Assembly: GCF_900113255.1 (NCBI RefSeq)
Contig: NZ_FOOR01000002.1
Span: forward strand, 372,001 to 436,000
Length of the DNA stretch: 64,000 nucleotides
Source: Novosphingobium sp. CF614
GTDB lineage: Bacteria; Pseudomonadota; Alphaproteobacteria; Sphingomonadales; Sphingomonadaceae
Direction of reading: 5' to 3'
This document shows positions 1-8,253 of this stretch, in pieces. The position numbers and the translations under genes are program-made. Positions within the stretch are counted from its first letter, which is position 1; each line of letters opens with the position of its first letter. Under the pieces are notes generated by a model. It ran no database searches, was not told where the DNA came from, and saw nothing but the letters and a program-made list of their open reading frames with translations.

Positions 1-40
1 CGGCCTTGAGCTCTGCCGAAAGCCGAACGGCGAAAATCAT
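1..40 (-). CDS. possible 5' end of a gene running off the left edge
   Basis: An ATG on the minus strand at 40 is preceded by AGGA at a good distance (seven bases) and opens a frame of 13 codons (MIFAVRLSAELKA) that is still open at the window edge. Nothing about its product can be said from so few residues. It would be divergent from the TolC-family gene and share a roughly 120-base intergenic region with it. The call rests only on the start context, so it may be spurious. Confidence 0.3.
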   Translation of the reverse strand, partial: MIFAVRLSAELKA

Positions 41-163
41 AATTACGTCCTGACTGGAACAGTCTCACGCTGCGTTACAACAACTCCGCGTATAAATTAC
101 CACAACCAATACATCAGTTTTGGGGATTGTGGCCGCGAGGTCTATCGTTCGAAGGGAACGAAT

Positions 164-1648
164 ATGCGTAAATACCTGGGCATTATTACTAGTCCGCAGA
201 TTTGCGTATACATACCCCTCTTGTTCACCTGCACACCCGTTCAAGCCGATACGCTGGAACAAGCGCTTGCCGCCGCTTACGCGAACAATCCCTCGATCCA
301 GGGCAGCCGCGATCTTGCCAGCGCGTCCGACGAAGTCGTGGTCCAGGCCAGAGCGGCCTACGGGCCAAGCCTGAGCGTCAGCGCCCGCCACGCGTTCACC
401 GCCGCCAGGATTCGCGGGACCACGCTGCCGTCTGAAAGCGAGGGCTTCGGCACGTCCGCCGAGCTTTCGCTTTCCCAGCCCCTGTTCACCTCCGGCCGCC
501 TTGCCGCCGGCCTGGACGCGGCGATGGCGGCGCGGATGGTCGAGCGCGAGAAGCTGCGCGCTGGCAGCCAACAGTTGATCCTCGACGTGGTCAATGCCTA
601 TGTCTCGTTGCAGCGCGACATCGAACTCCACGGAGTCGCGGTGGAGATCCACGAACTGCTGCGGCAGCAGCGCGACGTCACCGCCGCCCGCTATCGGCTG
701 CGCGATTCGACCGAGCCCGACGTCGACCAGACCGTCAACCGGCTGGAACTCGCCGCCGGCCGAGTGATCCTGGCGCGCTCCACCGTAGAGGCCAGCGCGG
801 CGCGCTATCGCAACCTGGTGGGCGCTTATCCCGCCGCCCTGGCCCCCCTTCCCGCGCTGCCCGACCCGTCGACGCTGGAAACACTCTATGTCGAGGCGGA
901 AACGCACAATCCCACGCTTGCCGCCGCCAGGTTCACCGAGGCCCGCTCCCGTGCGCTCGTCGGCGCGGCGCGCGCGGACATGCGCCCGCAAGTAAGCGCG
1001 TTCGCATCCGCGGCGCGCAGTCCGCTGACGCCCTACCAGAACACCCTGCGCGAGGAGTCGGTGGTCGCCGGCGTCAGCCTGTCGATGCCGCTCTACTCGG
1101 GCGGCCAGCTGTCCTCGGCGCTGCGCGAGGCGATCGACCGCAACCTGGCCGACCAGCAGTTCGCCGAGCAGGCCCGGCGCGACATGCGCGAGACGCTCGC
1201 CACCGACTGGAGCCTGCTGCGGGCCTCGGCCGAGGCGATGCCGCGCTACGATGCCGCGGTCGACGCCGCGGAACGCGCGGTCGCGGGTGTCAAGAAGCAG
1301 GAGACCTCCGGAATCCGCACCTTGCGCGATGTCCTCGACGTCACCAACGACCTGCTCGCCGCGCGCACCGGCGCGGTCCAGACCCGCGCCGAGATGTACT
1401 TGCGCCGGGTCGCGGTGCTGCGCGACGCGGGCCTGCTCTCGATCGAGATGTTCGCTGCCGTCCAGCCCTACGATCCGGACAGCCGCAGGGCGGGCATCGC
1501 CTACCTTGCCGGCCTGCCGCTGCGCCCCGCCATCGAGCCGGCGGACCGCCTGTTCCTTTACGACCACGTCGAGCAGGCGCCCGTCCAGCGCGAGGATTCG
1601 CCCGGGTATGGCTGGTCGGACGAGGCCGGCGACCGGAGCCCGGATTGA
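164..1648 (+). CDS. TolC-family outer membrane efflux protein
   Basis: This 494-residue protein is a TolC-type outer membrane channel, the outer duct of a type I secretion or efflux pump that spans the periplasm. A signal peptide ends near residue 28 (VQA/DTLEQAL), and the mature start DTLEQALAAAYANNPSI is typical of the family. Two similar halves follow, each with long Ala/Arg/Glu-rich helical segments and a beta-barrel stretch (for example SLSMPLYSGGQ near residue 305). The start is supported by GAAGGGA at 151-157. No inner-membrane ABC or membrane-fusion partner is adjacent, so its pump is unknown; the nearby sugar transferase, sulfotransferase and flippase make a role in polymer or toxin export possible but unproven. 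The N-terminal codons are less GC-rich than the rest. Confidence 0.93.
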   Translation: MRKYLGIITSPQICVYIPLLFTCTPVQADTLEQALAAAYANNPSIQGSRDLASASDEVVVQARAAYGPSLSVSARHAFTAARIRGTTLPSESEGFGTSAELSLSQPLFTSGRLAAGLDAAMAARMVEREKLRAGSQQLILDVVNAYVSLQRDIELHGVAVEIHELLRQQRDVTAARYRLRDSTEPDVDQTVNRLELAAGRVILARSTVEASAARYRNLVGAYPAALAPLPALPDPSTLETLYVEAETHNPTLAAARFTEARSRALVGAARADMRPQVSAFASAARSPLTPYQNTLREESVVAGVSLSMPLYSGGQLSSALREAIDRNLADQQFAEQARRDMRETLATDWSLLRASAEAMPRYDAAVDAAERAVAGVKKQETSGIRTLRDVLDVTNDLLAARTGAVQTRAEMYLRRVAVLRDAGLLSIEMFAAVQPYDPDSRRAGIAYLAGLPLRPAIEPADRLFLYDHVEQAPVQREDSPGYGWSDEAGDRSPD

Positions 1649-1727
1649 TCCGGATCGGAGACGATCCTTGGCCACCCGCGCCCAGGGCCAGGTAGTTACG
1701 CGCCCTCACCGGAGGATGCACGGCGCC

Positions 1728-2993
1728 ATGTTCGTTCCCAAACCCCTCGATCCGCAATGCCACGAAGCGCGATCGGCCGGGCGGCGAGCGGCGGGACTGC
1801 TTGCCCTGCCGCTGTTCGCCGCCGCCTTGTCGGTTCCGGGGAACCCCGCCGGACACGCCGATCGGATCCGCCGCGCGGCGAATGCACCCGCCGCCAGCGA
1901 TGTTGCGCCCCCGCCCGGCCTGTCGCCGATGGACCTGATCGAAATCCCGCGCGACGATGCCCGGCGCCTCAACGCCGCCGTCCCCTTCTCACGCGCGCCC
2001 AATCCGGCGGCACCGCCGTTCCATTTCGCGGGCGACGACACCAGCCGCCTGCGCGCGATCGACTGCCTGGCGAGCGCCGGATACTACGAGGCCGGCGGCG
2101 ACCTCGAAGGCCAGCGCGCGGTGGCGCAAGTGGTGCTCAACCGCATGCGCCACCCGGCGTTCCCCTCCACCATCTGCGGCGTCGTCTACCAGGGCTCGGA
2201 GCGCGTCACCGGCTGCCAGTTCACCTTCACATGCGACGGCGCCATGGCGCGCCGGCCGGTTCCCCGGCTGTGGGAGCGGGCCCGGGAAATCGCGAAGGCG
2301 GCACTGGACGGCAGCGTCTATGCCCCGGTCGGCCTGTCGACGCACTACCACACCGACTGGGTCATGCCGGTCTGGAGCGGCAGCCTCGACAAAGTCGCCA
2401 GCGTGCGCACGCACCTGTTCTTCCGCTGGCGCGGCTCTTGGGGCCGCCCCGGAGCCTTCACCAAGCCGGTCTCGGCGACCGAACCGGTGGAGCACAAGCT
2501 GGCCGCCCTTTCGCCCTGGCATCGCTCCGGGGAAGGCGGCACGGCGTTTCCCCGTCTCGCGATCGAGCCGGTCATCGACGACGGCGCATCCGGCCCGGAC
2601 CCCGTATCCGCGCTGGCGGGGATCGACTTGCGCGGCAGCCTGCTGCGGCTGGCGCACCCCCAGGGCGATGCCTTCGGCTTCCTGGTGCCGCGCGCCTATC
2701 CCGGCTCGCTTGGTCTCCTCGCGCTCGACGTGTGCCGGGGCCGCGCGTTCTGCAAGGTCATGGCTTGGACCGATCCGGAGGCGATCCCGCAAGGATTTCC
2801 CATCCCCTTCGAGGCGCGGCGCAACATGGCCTTCCTCTACGTCCACGACAGCGCCCGCCACGGAGCGATCATCGCCTGGAACTGCGATATCTTCCCGCGC
2901 GAGGACCCGTCCGAATGCCTTTCCACCCAGCTCAGCCAATGGGACGCCATGCGCCAGGCCGCCAGCACCGCGCCCCATGGCCCGACGATGTGA
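1728..2993 (+). CDS. cell wall hydrolase (SleB / Hydrolase_2 family)
   Basis: This is a predicted peptidoglycan hydrolase of 421 residues. An N-terminal hydrophobic segment (about residues 20-35) should export or anchor it. The SleB-type catalytic domain spans roughly residues 110-225, with the characteristic run from IDCLASAGYYEAGGD through VAQVVLNRMRHPAFP to GCQFTFTCDG. The C-terminal 190 residues have no obvious motif. Two in-frame ATGs lie close together: 1716 abuts GGAGG (1711-1715), whereas 1728 lies 12 bases after it, so 1728 is preferred. It follows the TolC gene by about 80 bases and may be cotranscribed with it. Confidence 0.9.
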   Translation: MFVPKPLDPQCHEARSAGRRAAGLLALPLFAAALSVPGNPAGHADRIRRAANAPAASDVAPPPGLSPMDLIEIPRDDARRLNAAVPFSRAPNPAAPPFHFAGDDTSRLRAIDCLASAGYYEAGGDLEGQRAVAQVVLNRMRHPAFPSTICGVVYQGSERVTGCQFTFTCDGAMARRPVPRLWERAREIAKAALDGSVYAPVGLSTHYHTDWVMPVWSGSLDKVASVRTHLFFRWRGSWGRPGAFTKPVSATEPVEHKLAALSPWHRSGEGGTAFPRLAIEPVIDDGASGPDPVSALAGIDLRGSLLRLAHPQGDAFGFLVPRAYPGSLGLLALDVCRGRAFCKVMAWTDPEAIPQGFPIPFEARRNMAFLYVHDSARHGAIIAWNCDIFPREDPSECLSTQLSQWDAMRQAASTAPHGPTM

Positions 2994-3262
2994 CCGACGG
3001 TCTTGCACGACCGTCCGCGCGAAACGGATCGCTGACCGTGCCAAAATGCAGAACCATCAATCCCGGATCAAATCCGTAATGACCTGTATACGCGAGCCAT
3101 ATGCGAACGCTTCAAGCCGGACGCACTGGGCCATTCGGTACGAAACCGAGGCAATTCGATTTGCGGGAGGGCCCGGGCGGGCGTAATCGCGGGATCGGTT
3201 GTACGGCGCCCGCATTCCAGCGGCAGGTTCGGGAACCCAAAGATAACGAATCGAGAGGTCGC

Positions 3263-3388
3263 ATGAACAGGCTTGCACGCCACACACTCGTCACCTGCCA
3301 TCTTGGCGACAGGATTTCGCTTCGCGGCTGGGCCGTCGCCATCGGCGCCGGCCTTGGCCTCTGGTGGATCCTGCTCAGGTTGGCATAG
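3263..3388 (+). CDS. small membrane protein, 41 residues, unknown function
   Basis: A short frame begins at ATG 3263 with GAGAGG about five bases upstream and ends at TAG 3388. The product is basic at the N-terminus and carries one hydrophobic stretch (WAVAIGAGLGLWWILLRLA) at the C-terminus, as expected for a single-pass small membrane protein. It converges on the sugar transferase gene, whose stop codon lies only 12 bases away. No family is recognised. The Shine-Dalgarno and membrane-segment pattern argue that it is real, but without homologue comparison it stays tentative. Confidence 0.5.
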   Translation: MNRLARHTLVTCHLGDRISLRGWAVAIGAGLGLWWILLRLA

Positions 3389-3400
3389 CCCTGCCGGGCT

Positions 3401-4105
3401 TCAATAGGACCCGCGCGCGAAGACGACGGCCGGGACCGTCTTGCACAGCAGCCAGGTGTCGAGCATCAGGCTTTTGCGCTCGACATAAGAGACGTCCATG
3501 GCGACGCGCTGCTGGTAGGTGGTGTCGTTCCGGCCGCTCGTCTGCCACAGGCCGGTAAGGCCCGGCCGGACCAGGCAATAGTATTCGAAGTGGGGGCCAT
3601 AGCGCTGCACCTCGGTCTCGACGATCGGCCGGGGACCGACGATGCTCATGTCTCCCGTCAACACGTTGATGAGCTGGGGAAATTCGTCGAGGCTGAGCTT
3701 GCGCATCATCGCCCCGATCGGCGTCACGCGCGGGTCCGACTTGAGCTTCTGCGTTTCTTCCCATTCGCGCCGGGCTTCGGGATCGGCCCGCAGGTGCTCG
3801 CGAAGGATGGCCTCGCCGTTCACTTTCATCGAGCGGAACTTGAAACAGTCGAACTGCCGCCCCCGGTAGCCTACCCGGCGATGCGCGAAGAAGATCGGGC
3901 CCGGATCGCTGGCGTAGAGGACTACTGCCAGCAGGACCAGGAACGGCAGCACGACAAGGAGGACGAGAGCGGCGACCACGATATCGAAGCCGCGCCACAT
4001 GCAGGCTTCCAGCATCGAAATGGGTCGTGGCGATATACTTGCATGTTTCGTGGGCCGCGCCCCGTAGGTCATCGGGGTAGCGCACACCTGCTCAACCGTT
4101 TCCAC
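3401..4105 (-). CDS. polyprenyl-phosphate sugar-1-phosphate transferase (WbaP/ExoY family)
   Basis: This 234-residue protein is a bacterial sugar transferase: it moves a sugar-1-phosphate onto undecaprenyl phosphate, the first membrane step of exopolysaccharide or O-antigen repeat-unit assembly. One hydrophobic segment at about residues 41-65 is followed by DPGPIFFAHRRVGYRGR, CFKFRSMKVNG, LSLDEFPQLINVLTGDMS and IVGPRP (157-162), all diagnostic for the family. It is the short catalytic-domain form rather than the long five-helix WbaP form. Translation starts with GTG at 4105, eight bases after a perfect GGAGG. The AT-rich region at 4190-4280 probably holds its promoter. A sulfotransferase and a flippase lie just beyond, forming a small exopolysaccharide locus. 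Confidence 0.95.
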   Translation of the reverse strand: METVEQVCATPMTYGARPTKHASISPRPISMLEACMWRGFDIVVAALVLLVVLPFLVLLAVVLYASDPGPIFFAHRRVGYRGRQFDCFKFRSMKVNGEAILREHLRADPEARREWEETQKLKSDPRVTPIGAMMRKLSLDEFPQLINVLTGDMSIVGPRPIVETEVQRYGPHFEYYCLVRPGLTGLWQTSGRNDTTYQQRVAMDVSYVERKSLMLDTWLLCKTVPAVVFARGSY

Positions 4106-4189
4106 CGCTTGTTCCTCCCTGGAATCGGACGAAGGGGTAGATTACCGTCCGATTAACCAAGGCTATCACTGGGAATTTTGCGCTCGCAA

Positions 4190-4280
4190 CAAGAGTTATA
4201 TTCAGTTCGGTTTATTTCGGATTTGATTACTGAATATAATATGTTGTCCATTACATATAAGCATAGATACTTATATTTGT
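4190..4280. promoter_or_regulatory. AT-rich intergenic island with 11-base inverted repeat
   Basis: The DNA between the sugar transferase and sulfotransferase genes is strikingly AT-rich in an otherwise GC-rich window. It contains a perfect inverted repeat, TTATATTCAGT at 4196-4206 and ACTGAATATAA at 4229-4239, separated by 22 bases. A second weaker dyad (TATAAG ... CTTATA) follows at about 4257-4275. It lies 90-135 bases upstream of the sugar transferase start and is most likely a promoter/operator region. The regulator is unknown. Confidence 0.55.
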
Positions 4281-4401
4281 CATATGGCCGGGAGACTTCC
4301 GTGCGGGAAACCGGGTGGGAACGGACCATCTTTTCCGCAATGCGGAATGAACCGGCGGCGCACGGAAAGCTCGATAATGGAAACGAGCCCGCGCCCTGGC
4401 A

Positions 4402-5196
4402 TCAGGCCAGGGCCCGATCATCCTCGAACAAGGCAGCGAGCCGCCGGTAGCGCTCCCGCGCCGCGTCGGCCAGACCGGCGGGCAGGTCGAGCGGCGCATC
4501 GTCGCGGGCCGGACCGGACAGCGCGGGATCGATGCGCGTATGTCGCCCGCTGACCAGCGGATCGCCACCACCGCCCCGGCGGGACGCCGCCAGGCTCACG
4601 TAGCGGTTCTCCAGCGGCGGCAGAAAGCCCAGCCGCGCGGAAATCGCCGCCAGCGCACGGTCCGGTTCCCGGACGAGCGCCTCGTGCGTCAATCCGATCC
4701 GTCGCCGCGCGGGAAACTTGTGCCAGAGCGATTCCAGCGCCGCGAGCCGTTCGACATAGTAGGCCCCGGCCTCCGCCTGGGTGGCGTATTCGCCGCGATC
4801 CAGTCCGGCGAAAAGCCTGACGATCGAATGGATGGCATCGCCCGGCCGGCGTACCACGAAGATCGCCCGCGCCTCGAAGAATTCGGGCGGCGCGTCCCGA
4901 TCGTGCCGGGAATGCAGGATCTTGTCGAAAAGACAGCCCGCCCGCGGGTTCCAGCCGCCACGGCGCATCTGGTTGAGCGCCAGCTGTCCCGGCGAACTCG
5001 GTCCGCCGTGGCGCACGTGCGCTTCCCCGTATCCGCTCACGTCCGCCCGCGAACACAGGATGTTCGAAAGCGCGGTCGATCCGCACCGCATGTGGGCGAG
5101 AATGAACACGCAGTGGCGGTAACGGTATCGCGGCATCGAGTGGCCGAGCAGCCAGCCAGCGGTTCGTTTTCCGGATTCGCGCAGCACCTGGATCAT
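4402..5196 (-). CDS. sulfotransferase family protein
   Basis: This is a 264-residue cytoplasmic sulfotransferase, expected to transfer sulfate from PAPS to a sugar or lipid acceptor. The PAPS 5'-phosphosulfate loop is visible at residues 30-47 (VFILAHMRCGSTALSNIL), and the second conserved element, IFVVRRPGDAIHSIVRLF, matches the 3'-phosphate-binding region with its Arg-Pro and following Ser. The start at 5196 was chosen because the family motif begins about 30 residues in; the same frame stays open far upstream but without family content. It stands between the sugar transferase and the flippase, so a role in sulfating an exported polysaccharide is a reasonable inference. Confidence 0.85.
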   Translation of the reverse strand: MIQVLRESGKRTAGWLLGHSMPRYRYRHCVFILAHMRCGSTALSNILCSRADVSGYGEAHVRHGGPSSPGQLALNQMRRGGWNPRAGCLFDKILHSRHDRDAPPEFFEARAIFVVRRPGDAIHSIVRLFAGLDRGEYATQAEAGAYYVERLAALESLWHKFPARRRIGLTHEALVREPDRALAAISARLGFLPPLENRYVSLAASRRGGGGDPLVSGRHTRIDPALSGPARDDAPLDLPAGLADAARERYRRLAALFEDDRALA

Positions 5197-5432
5197 GGAG
5201 AAGAGGGACCTTTCTGAACCGACGCACGGAACGCCGATGCACGGAACGATAATCCCTTCGATGCCGGGTTCCCGCCGGGAATTAGCTCCATCCCGGCTGC
5301 AATTCGAATTCGCCCGGCGCCGCCGGATGATAGAAGGAACCTGCACATCGTGGACAGGGGAACGCGGCACTGACGGGCGACGAGATGAACTGAACAGGCC
5401 GGCGCGATCGGCCGCGTCTTTCACGGCACCCG

Positions 5433-5444
5433 CCCCCCCCCCCC
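5433..5444. repeat. homopolymeric tract of 12 C
   Basis: Twelve consecutive C bases lie 40 bases upstream of the flippase start codon. A 97-codon frame (from 5195) reads through the tract and ends in an ATGA overlap with the flippase ATG at 5485. Tracts of this length slip during replication, so expression of the flippase could vary in phase, either through promoter spacing or through the overlapping upstream frame. Confidence 0.9.
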
Positions 5445-5484
5445 GCGCGGATGCCACTTCGGACCGTGGTGGCGAGATACGTTT

Positions 5485-6957
5485 ATGACCATGATCGGCG
5501 CAGTATGGAAAAGGCGCGATTTGCGTTCCGCCGGCCGGCAAGGCGGCAAGGCCCTGTTCGCCTTCACCGCGCGCTCGCTGCAACAGGTCTCCACCCTGCT
5601 CATTACGCTGCTGGCCGCGCGTTTCCTGCTGCCGGCGCAATACGGCGTCTACAGCCTGGGCGTGGTGTTCGTCATCCTGGTCCAGACGATGACCTACACC
5701 GGGTTCTACCAGTTCATCCTTACCGCCAAGGAAGAGGATAGCTTGGTATTGTCCACCTGCTTCTGGCTGATCGCCGGGCTGGTCTCCCTCGCTTCGCTGC
5801 TGCTGGCGCTGGCCGCCTATCCGCTGGAACGGCTGTTCCATGCAGAGCCGCTGGGCAGCGTGCTGGTGCTGCTGGCGCTGGCCCAGCCGCTCGCCAGCCT
5901 GGGCGCATGGTCTTCCGCCGCACTGCTGCGGCGGGGCGAGACCACGCTCAATTTCGCGATCATGTTCGCGCAGAACCTCGTCGCGCTGATCGGCGGCGCG
6001 GCGCTGCTGTGGTTCTGGCATTCGATCTATGCCCTGGTCGCGTTCCGCTACCTGCGGGTCGTTTCCGGCGCGATCCTGTTCGCGACGTTCGGGCGGGACT
6101 GGCCCAGCCTGGTCTTCAGCAAGGACCTGGCGATCAAGGCCACCGCGTTTTCCGGCGGCCTTTACGGCTCGCGCCTGCTGAACTTCCTGGCGCGCTACGC
6201 CGCCGACCTGCTGCTGGGCATGCTCCATTCCCCGGCGGCGGTCGGCCTCTACCGCTTCGGCAACCGGGTGGCGACCGGCGCGACCGATATCTTCAACCAG
6301 CCGATGAGCAATTTCGCCGCCACCCAGTTCGGTGCCGCCGCGCGGCGGGACCAGGACCTGGCCGTGCTGCTGGGCCGGTTCGCGGGAACGATCACCATGC
6401 TGAGCGGGATCGTCGGCGCGGTCGTGATCGTCTTCGCGCATGACGTGATCGCGATCTTCTTCCACCCATCGTACCTACCCGCCCTGATCGTGACTTACGC
6501 CCTGGCCATGCGCGGCGCGGCGGGGGTGGGCCAGATGCTGGTCGAACCCGCCTTCTCGGCGCTGGGCAGGACCGCGTGGGTCATGATGTTCGATCTGGTT
6601 TCGACGGTGATTTCGGTCGCGGCGATCTTCGTCGCCTCGCCACTGGGACTGGAGGCGCTGGCCTGGACGCAGGCATTGGTCGTGCTGGGCACCACCTTCT
6701 GGGCGTTCCACCTGCTGCGCTGGCGGGGCCATATCCGGATCGGCGGCGCCGTGCGGAATTTCGCCGGCGCCATAGTTCTCTCGGCGGCCTATGGGCTGGT
6801 CCTCCACCTCGTCTACCGGCAGGCGATGCCCCGGCTGCCGGTGGGCAGGATCGAAGCGCTGGGCCTGGGCCTGGCGGCGGCGGCCGTGCTGGGGCTGGCG
6901 GCCCTGGCGCTCGCCGCGCGGCTGCGTGTGTTCAGCCTGCGGGCATTTTCGGGGTAG
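5485..6957 (+). CDS. polysaccharide flippase (Wzx / MATE-like exporter superfamily)
   Basis: This is a 490-residue integral membrane protein with about 12-14 predicted helices, resembling oligosaccharide flippases that move undecaprenyl-diphosphate-linked repeat units across the inner membrane. The N-terminal region FTARSLQQVSTLLITLLAAR, followed by FLLPAQYGVYSLGVVF, is typical of the RfbX/MVIN-like fold, as is the central YAADLLLGMLHSPAAVGLY segment. It begins at ATG 5485, which overlaps the stop of a small upstream frame (ATGA); the Shine-Dalgarno is weak, so translational coupling is possible. It probably acts with the sugar transferase and sulfotransferase to its left, although no polymerase or glycosyltransferases are present in this window. 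Confidence 0.88.
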   Translation: MTMIGAVWKRRDLRSAGRQGGKALFAFTARSLQQVSTLLITLLAARFLLPAQYGVYSLGVVFVILVQTMTYTGFYQFILTAKEEDSLVLSTCFWLIAGLVSLASLLLALAAYPLERLFHAEPLGSVLVLLALAQPLASLGAWSSAALLRRGETTLNFAIMFAQNLVALIGGAALLWFWHSIYALVAFRYLRVVSGAILFATFGRDWPSLVFSKDLAIKATAFSGGLYGSRLLNFLARYAADLLLGMLHSPAAVGLYRFGNRVATGATDIFNQPMSNFAATQFGAAARRDQDLAVLLGRFAGTITMLSGIVGAVVIVFAHDVIAIFFHPSYLPALIVTYALAMRGAAGVGQMLVEPAFSALGRTAWVMMFDLVSTVISVAAIFVASPLGLEALAWTQALVVLGTTFWAFHLLRWRGHIRIGGAVRNFAGAIVLSAAYGLVLHLVYRQAMPRLPVGRIEALGLGLAAAAVLGLAALALAARLRVFSLRAFSG

Positions 6958-6998
6958 GCCGAAAACGCACCAGCGACAGCTCCCGCCTTGAACCCGCG

Positions 6999-7295
6999 CT
7001 ATTCGCCGGCCGGCTTCTTGCGCGGCGCGCGCATGCGCTTGGGCTTTTCAGGGGCAGGCGCATCGCCCGACAATGCATCCGCCTGCGGGGCTTTGGGAGC
7101 CTTGGCGGACGCGGGCTTTCTGGCGGAGGGCTTGCGGGCGGTGGGCTTGCCTGCCGGCTCGGGTTCGCCGGTGATCTGCTTCACCGCCTTTTCGGGCGTC
7201 ACGAAAACATCCTCGCCCCTGGCCTTGCGGCCGATCGAATACTTGTAGATCACATAGGCGGAAGCGCCGCCTACGGCCCACCTGAGCAGCTTCAT
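6999..7295 (-). CDS. hypothetical protein with membrane anchor and Lys/Pro/Ala-rich tail
   Basis: This 98-residue protein has one short hydrophobic N-terminal segment (about residues 5-20) followed by a tail made largely of Lys, Pro, Ala and Arg, with loosely repeated ARKPS/ARKPA and PKAP units. The low-complexity basic tail resembles histone-H1-like segments but no domain is recognised. It is convergent with the flippase gene. The codon pattern is like that of its neighbours, and a start at 7295 with a plausible hydrophobic segment supports a real gene. Confidence 0.65.
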   Translation of the reverse strand: MKLLRWAVGGASAYVIYKYSIGRKARGEDVFVTPEKAVKQITGEPEPAGKPTARKPSARKPASAKAPKAPQADALSGDAPAPEKPKRMRAPRKKPAGE

Positions 7296-7587
7296 CGCGT
7301 GTCCTCTCCCATCCAGCGGGGTCGAACCGCCACCCTAACCGAATGTGATACGCATGTAACCTGCCGCCCGGCCTTCGGCGATCCATTCACGGCTCGGGGC
7401 GGGCTGGTGAACGCGATCCCGCACGCAGGGATCGCTCGCGGGACCGGTCACACCGGCCGACACGCGTTAACTTTCACTGCCCGCCAGTCCTGAGCCGGGA
7501 CACGAACGTCTGCGCTCTGGCGCTCAACCGCCGATTGCGCGATGGTCGGCGCCTGAATTCAGGCAGATTCGCCAGGGAATCGATCAC

Positions 7588-8250
7588 GTGAACGGACGCA
7601 TCTTCCTCGCCTCGGGCTTCCTGGCCCTCGCCGCGATCGTCGGCGTGCTGGTCATGGCTGCGTCGCCGTCCCGGCCCGAGCCCGCCTCGCTCGCCGAAGC
7701 GCGGGTGGCTGCCGCAAAAACCTCCACCCCAGCAGTGGCGCCGACCGCCGCGGCGCCGGCACCTTCGACCGCCGCCAAGGACGAACCTTTCGTCATCAAG
7801 CGCATCCTGCCGATCGATGGGCCGATCAAGTACGGCGAATGGCACTGGAACGACAAGGACGTGCCCAAGGGCCCGATCGTCATCACCGTCGATCTCGACG
7901 CGCGCGTGCTCTCGGTGTTCCAGGGCGGGTACGAAGTGGGGGCCACCGCCGTCCTGCTCGGCACCGAGGACAAGCCGACCCCGCTCGGCGTGTTCCCGAT
8001 TACCCAGAAGGACCGGGACCACGTCTCCAACATCTACACGGGCGCCCCGATGCCCTACATGCAGCGGCTGACCGACGACGGGATCACCTTGCACGGCTCC
8101 AAGGTGGAACTGGGCTACGCCAGCCACGGCTGCGTCGGCATGCCCGAAGCCTTCGCGGCCAAGCTCTTCGCGGTCACGCACCTGGGCGACAAGGTCTACG
8201 TCACGCGCGGCAAGCAGGTGGGCCTGGGCGACAACCTCATCGGCGGCTGA
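7588..8250 (+). CDS. L,D-transpeptidase (YkuD domain)
   Basis: This 220-residue protein has one N-terminal membrane segment (residues 5-25), an Ala/Pro linker and a C-terminal YkuD catalytic domain. It should act in the periplasm, forming 3-3 peptidoglycan cross-links or attaching proteins to peptidoglycan. The catalytic signature is clear: LHGS near residue 165 and SHGCVGMP near 179-186, containing the nucleophilic Cys. Translation starts with GTG at 7588, about nine bases after AGGGA. It converges on tilS, whose stop lies three bases beyond its own stop. The roughly 290 bases upstream (7296-7587) show no recognisable gene. Confidence 0.92.
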   Translation: MNGRIFLASGFLALAAIVGVLVMAASPSRPEPASLAEARVAAAKTSTPAVAPTAAAPAPSTAAKDEPFVIKRILPIDGPIKYGEWHWNDKDVPKGPIVITVDLDARVLSVFQGGYEVGATAVLLGTEDKPTPLGVFPITQKDRDHVSNIYTGAPMPYMQRLTDDGITLHGSKVELGYASHGCVGMPEAFAAKLFAVTHLGDKVYVTRGKQVGLGDNLIGG

Positions 8251-8253
8251 TCC

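Noticed and set aside
65..1675. Long minus-strand open frame of 536 codons over the TolC gene
   Set aside because: It is antisense to a well-supported TolC-family gene, has no domain, and its composition (Arg/Gly/Ala-rich) is what GC-rich complementary strands give.
4178..4450. Plus-strand 90-codon frame through the AT-rich island
   Set aside because: It overlaps the sulfotransferase 3' end on the opposite strand, has no ribosome site or domain, and reads through what looks like regulatory DNA.
5197..6465. Upstream extension of the sulfotransferase frame to 687 codons
   Set aside because: The added part is antisense to the flippase and has no similarity to sulfotransferases; the family motif begins about 30 residues after the ATG at 5196.
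7300..7340. Possible tRNA T-arm on the minus strand (GGTTCGACCCC-like)
   Set aside because: No acceptor stem, anticodon arm or D-arm could be built around it. No tRNA or rRNA gene was recognised anywhere in the window.
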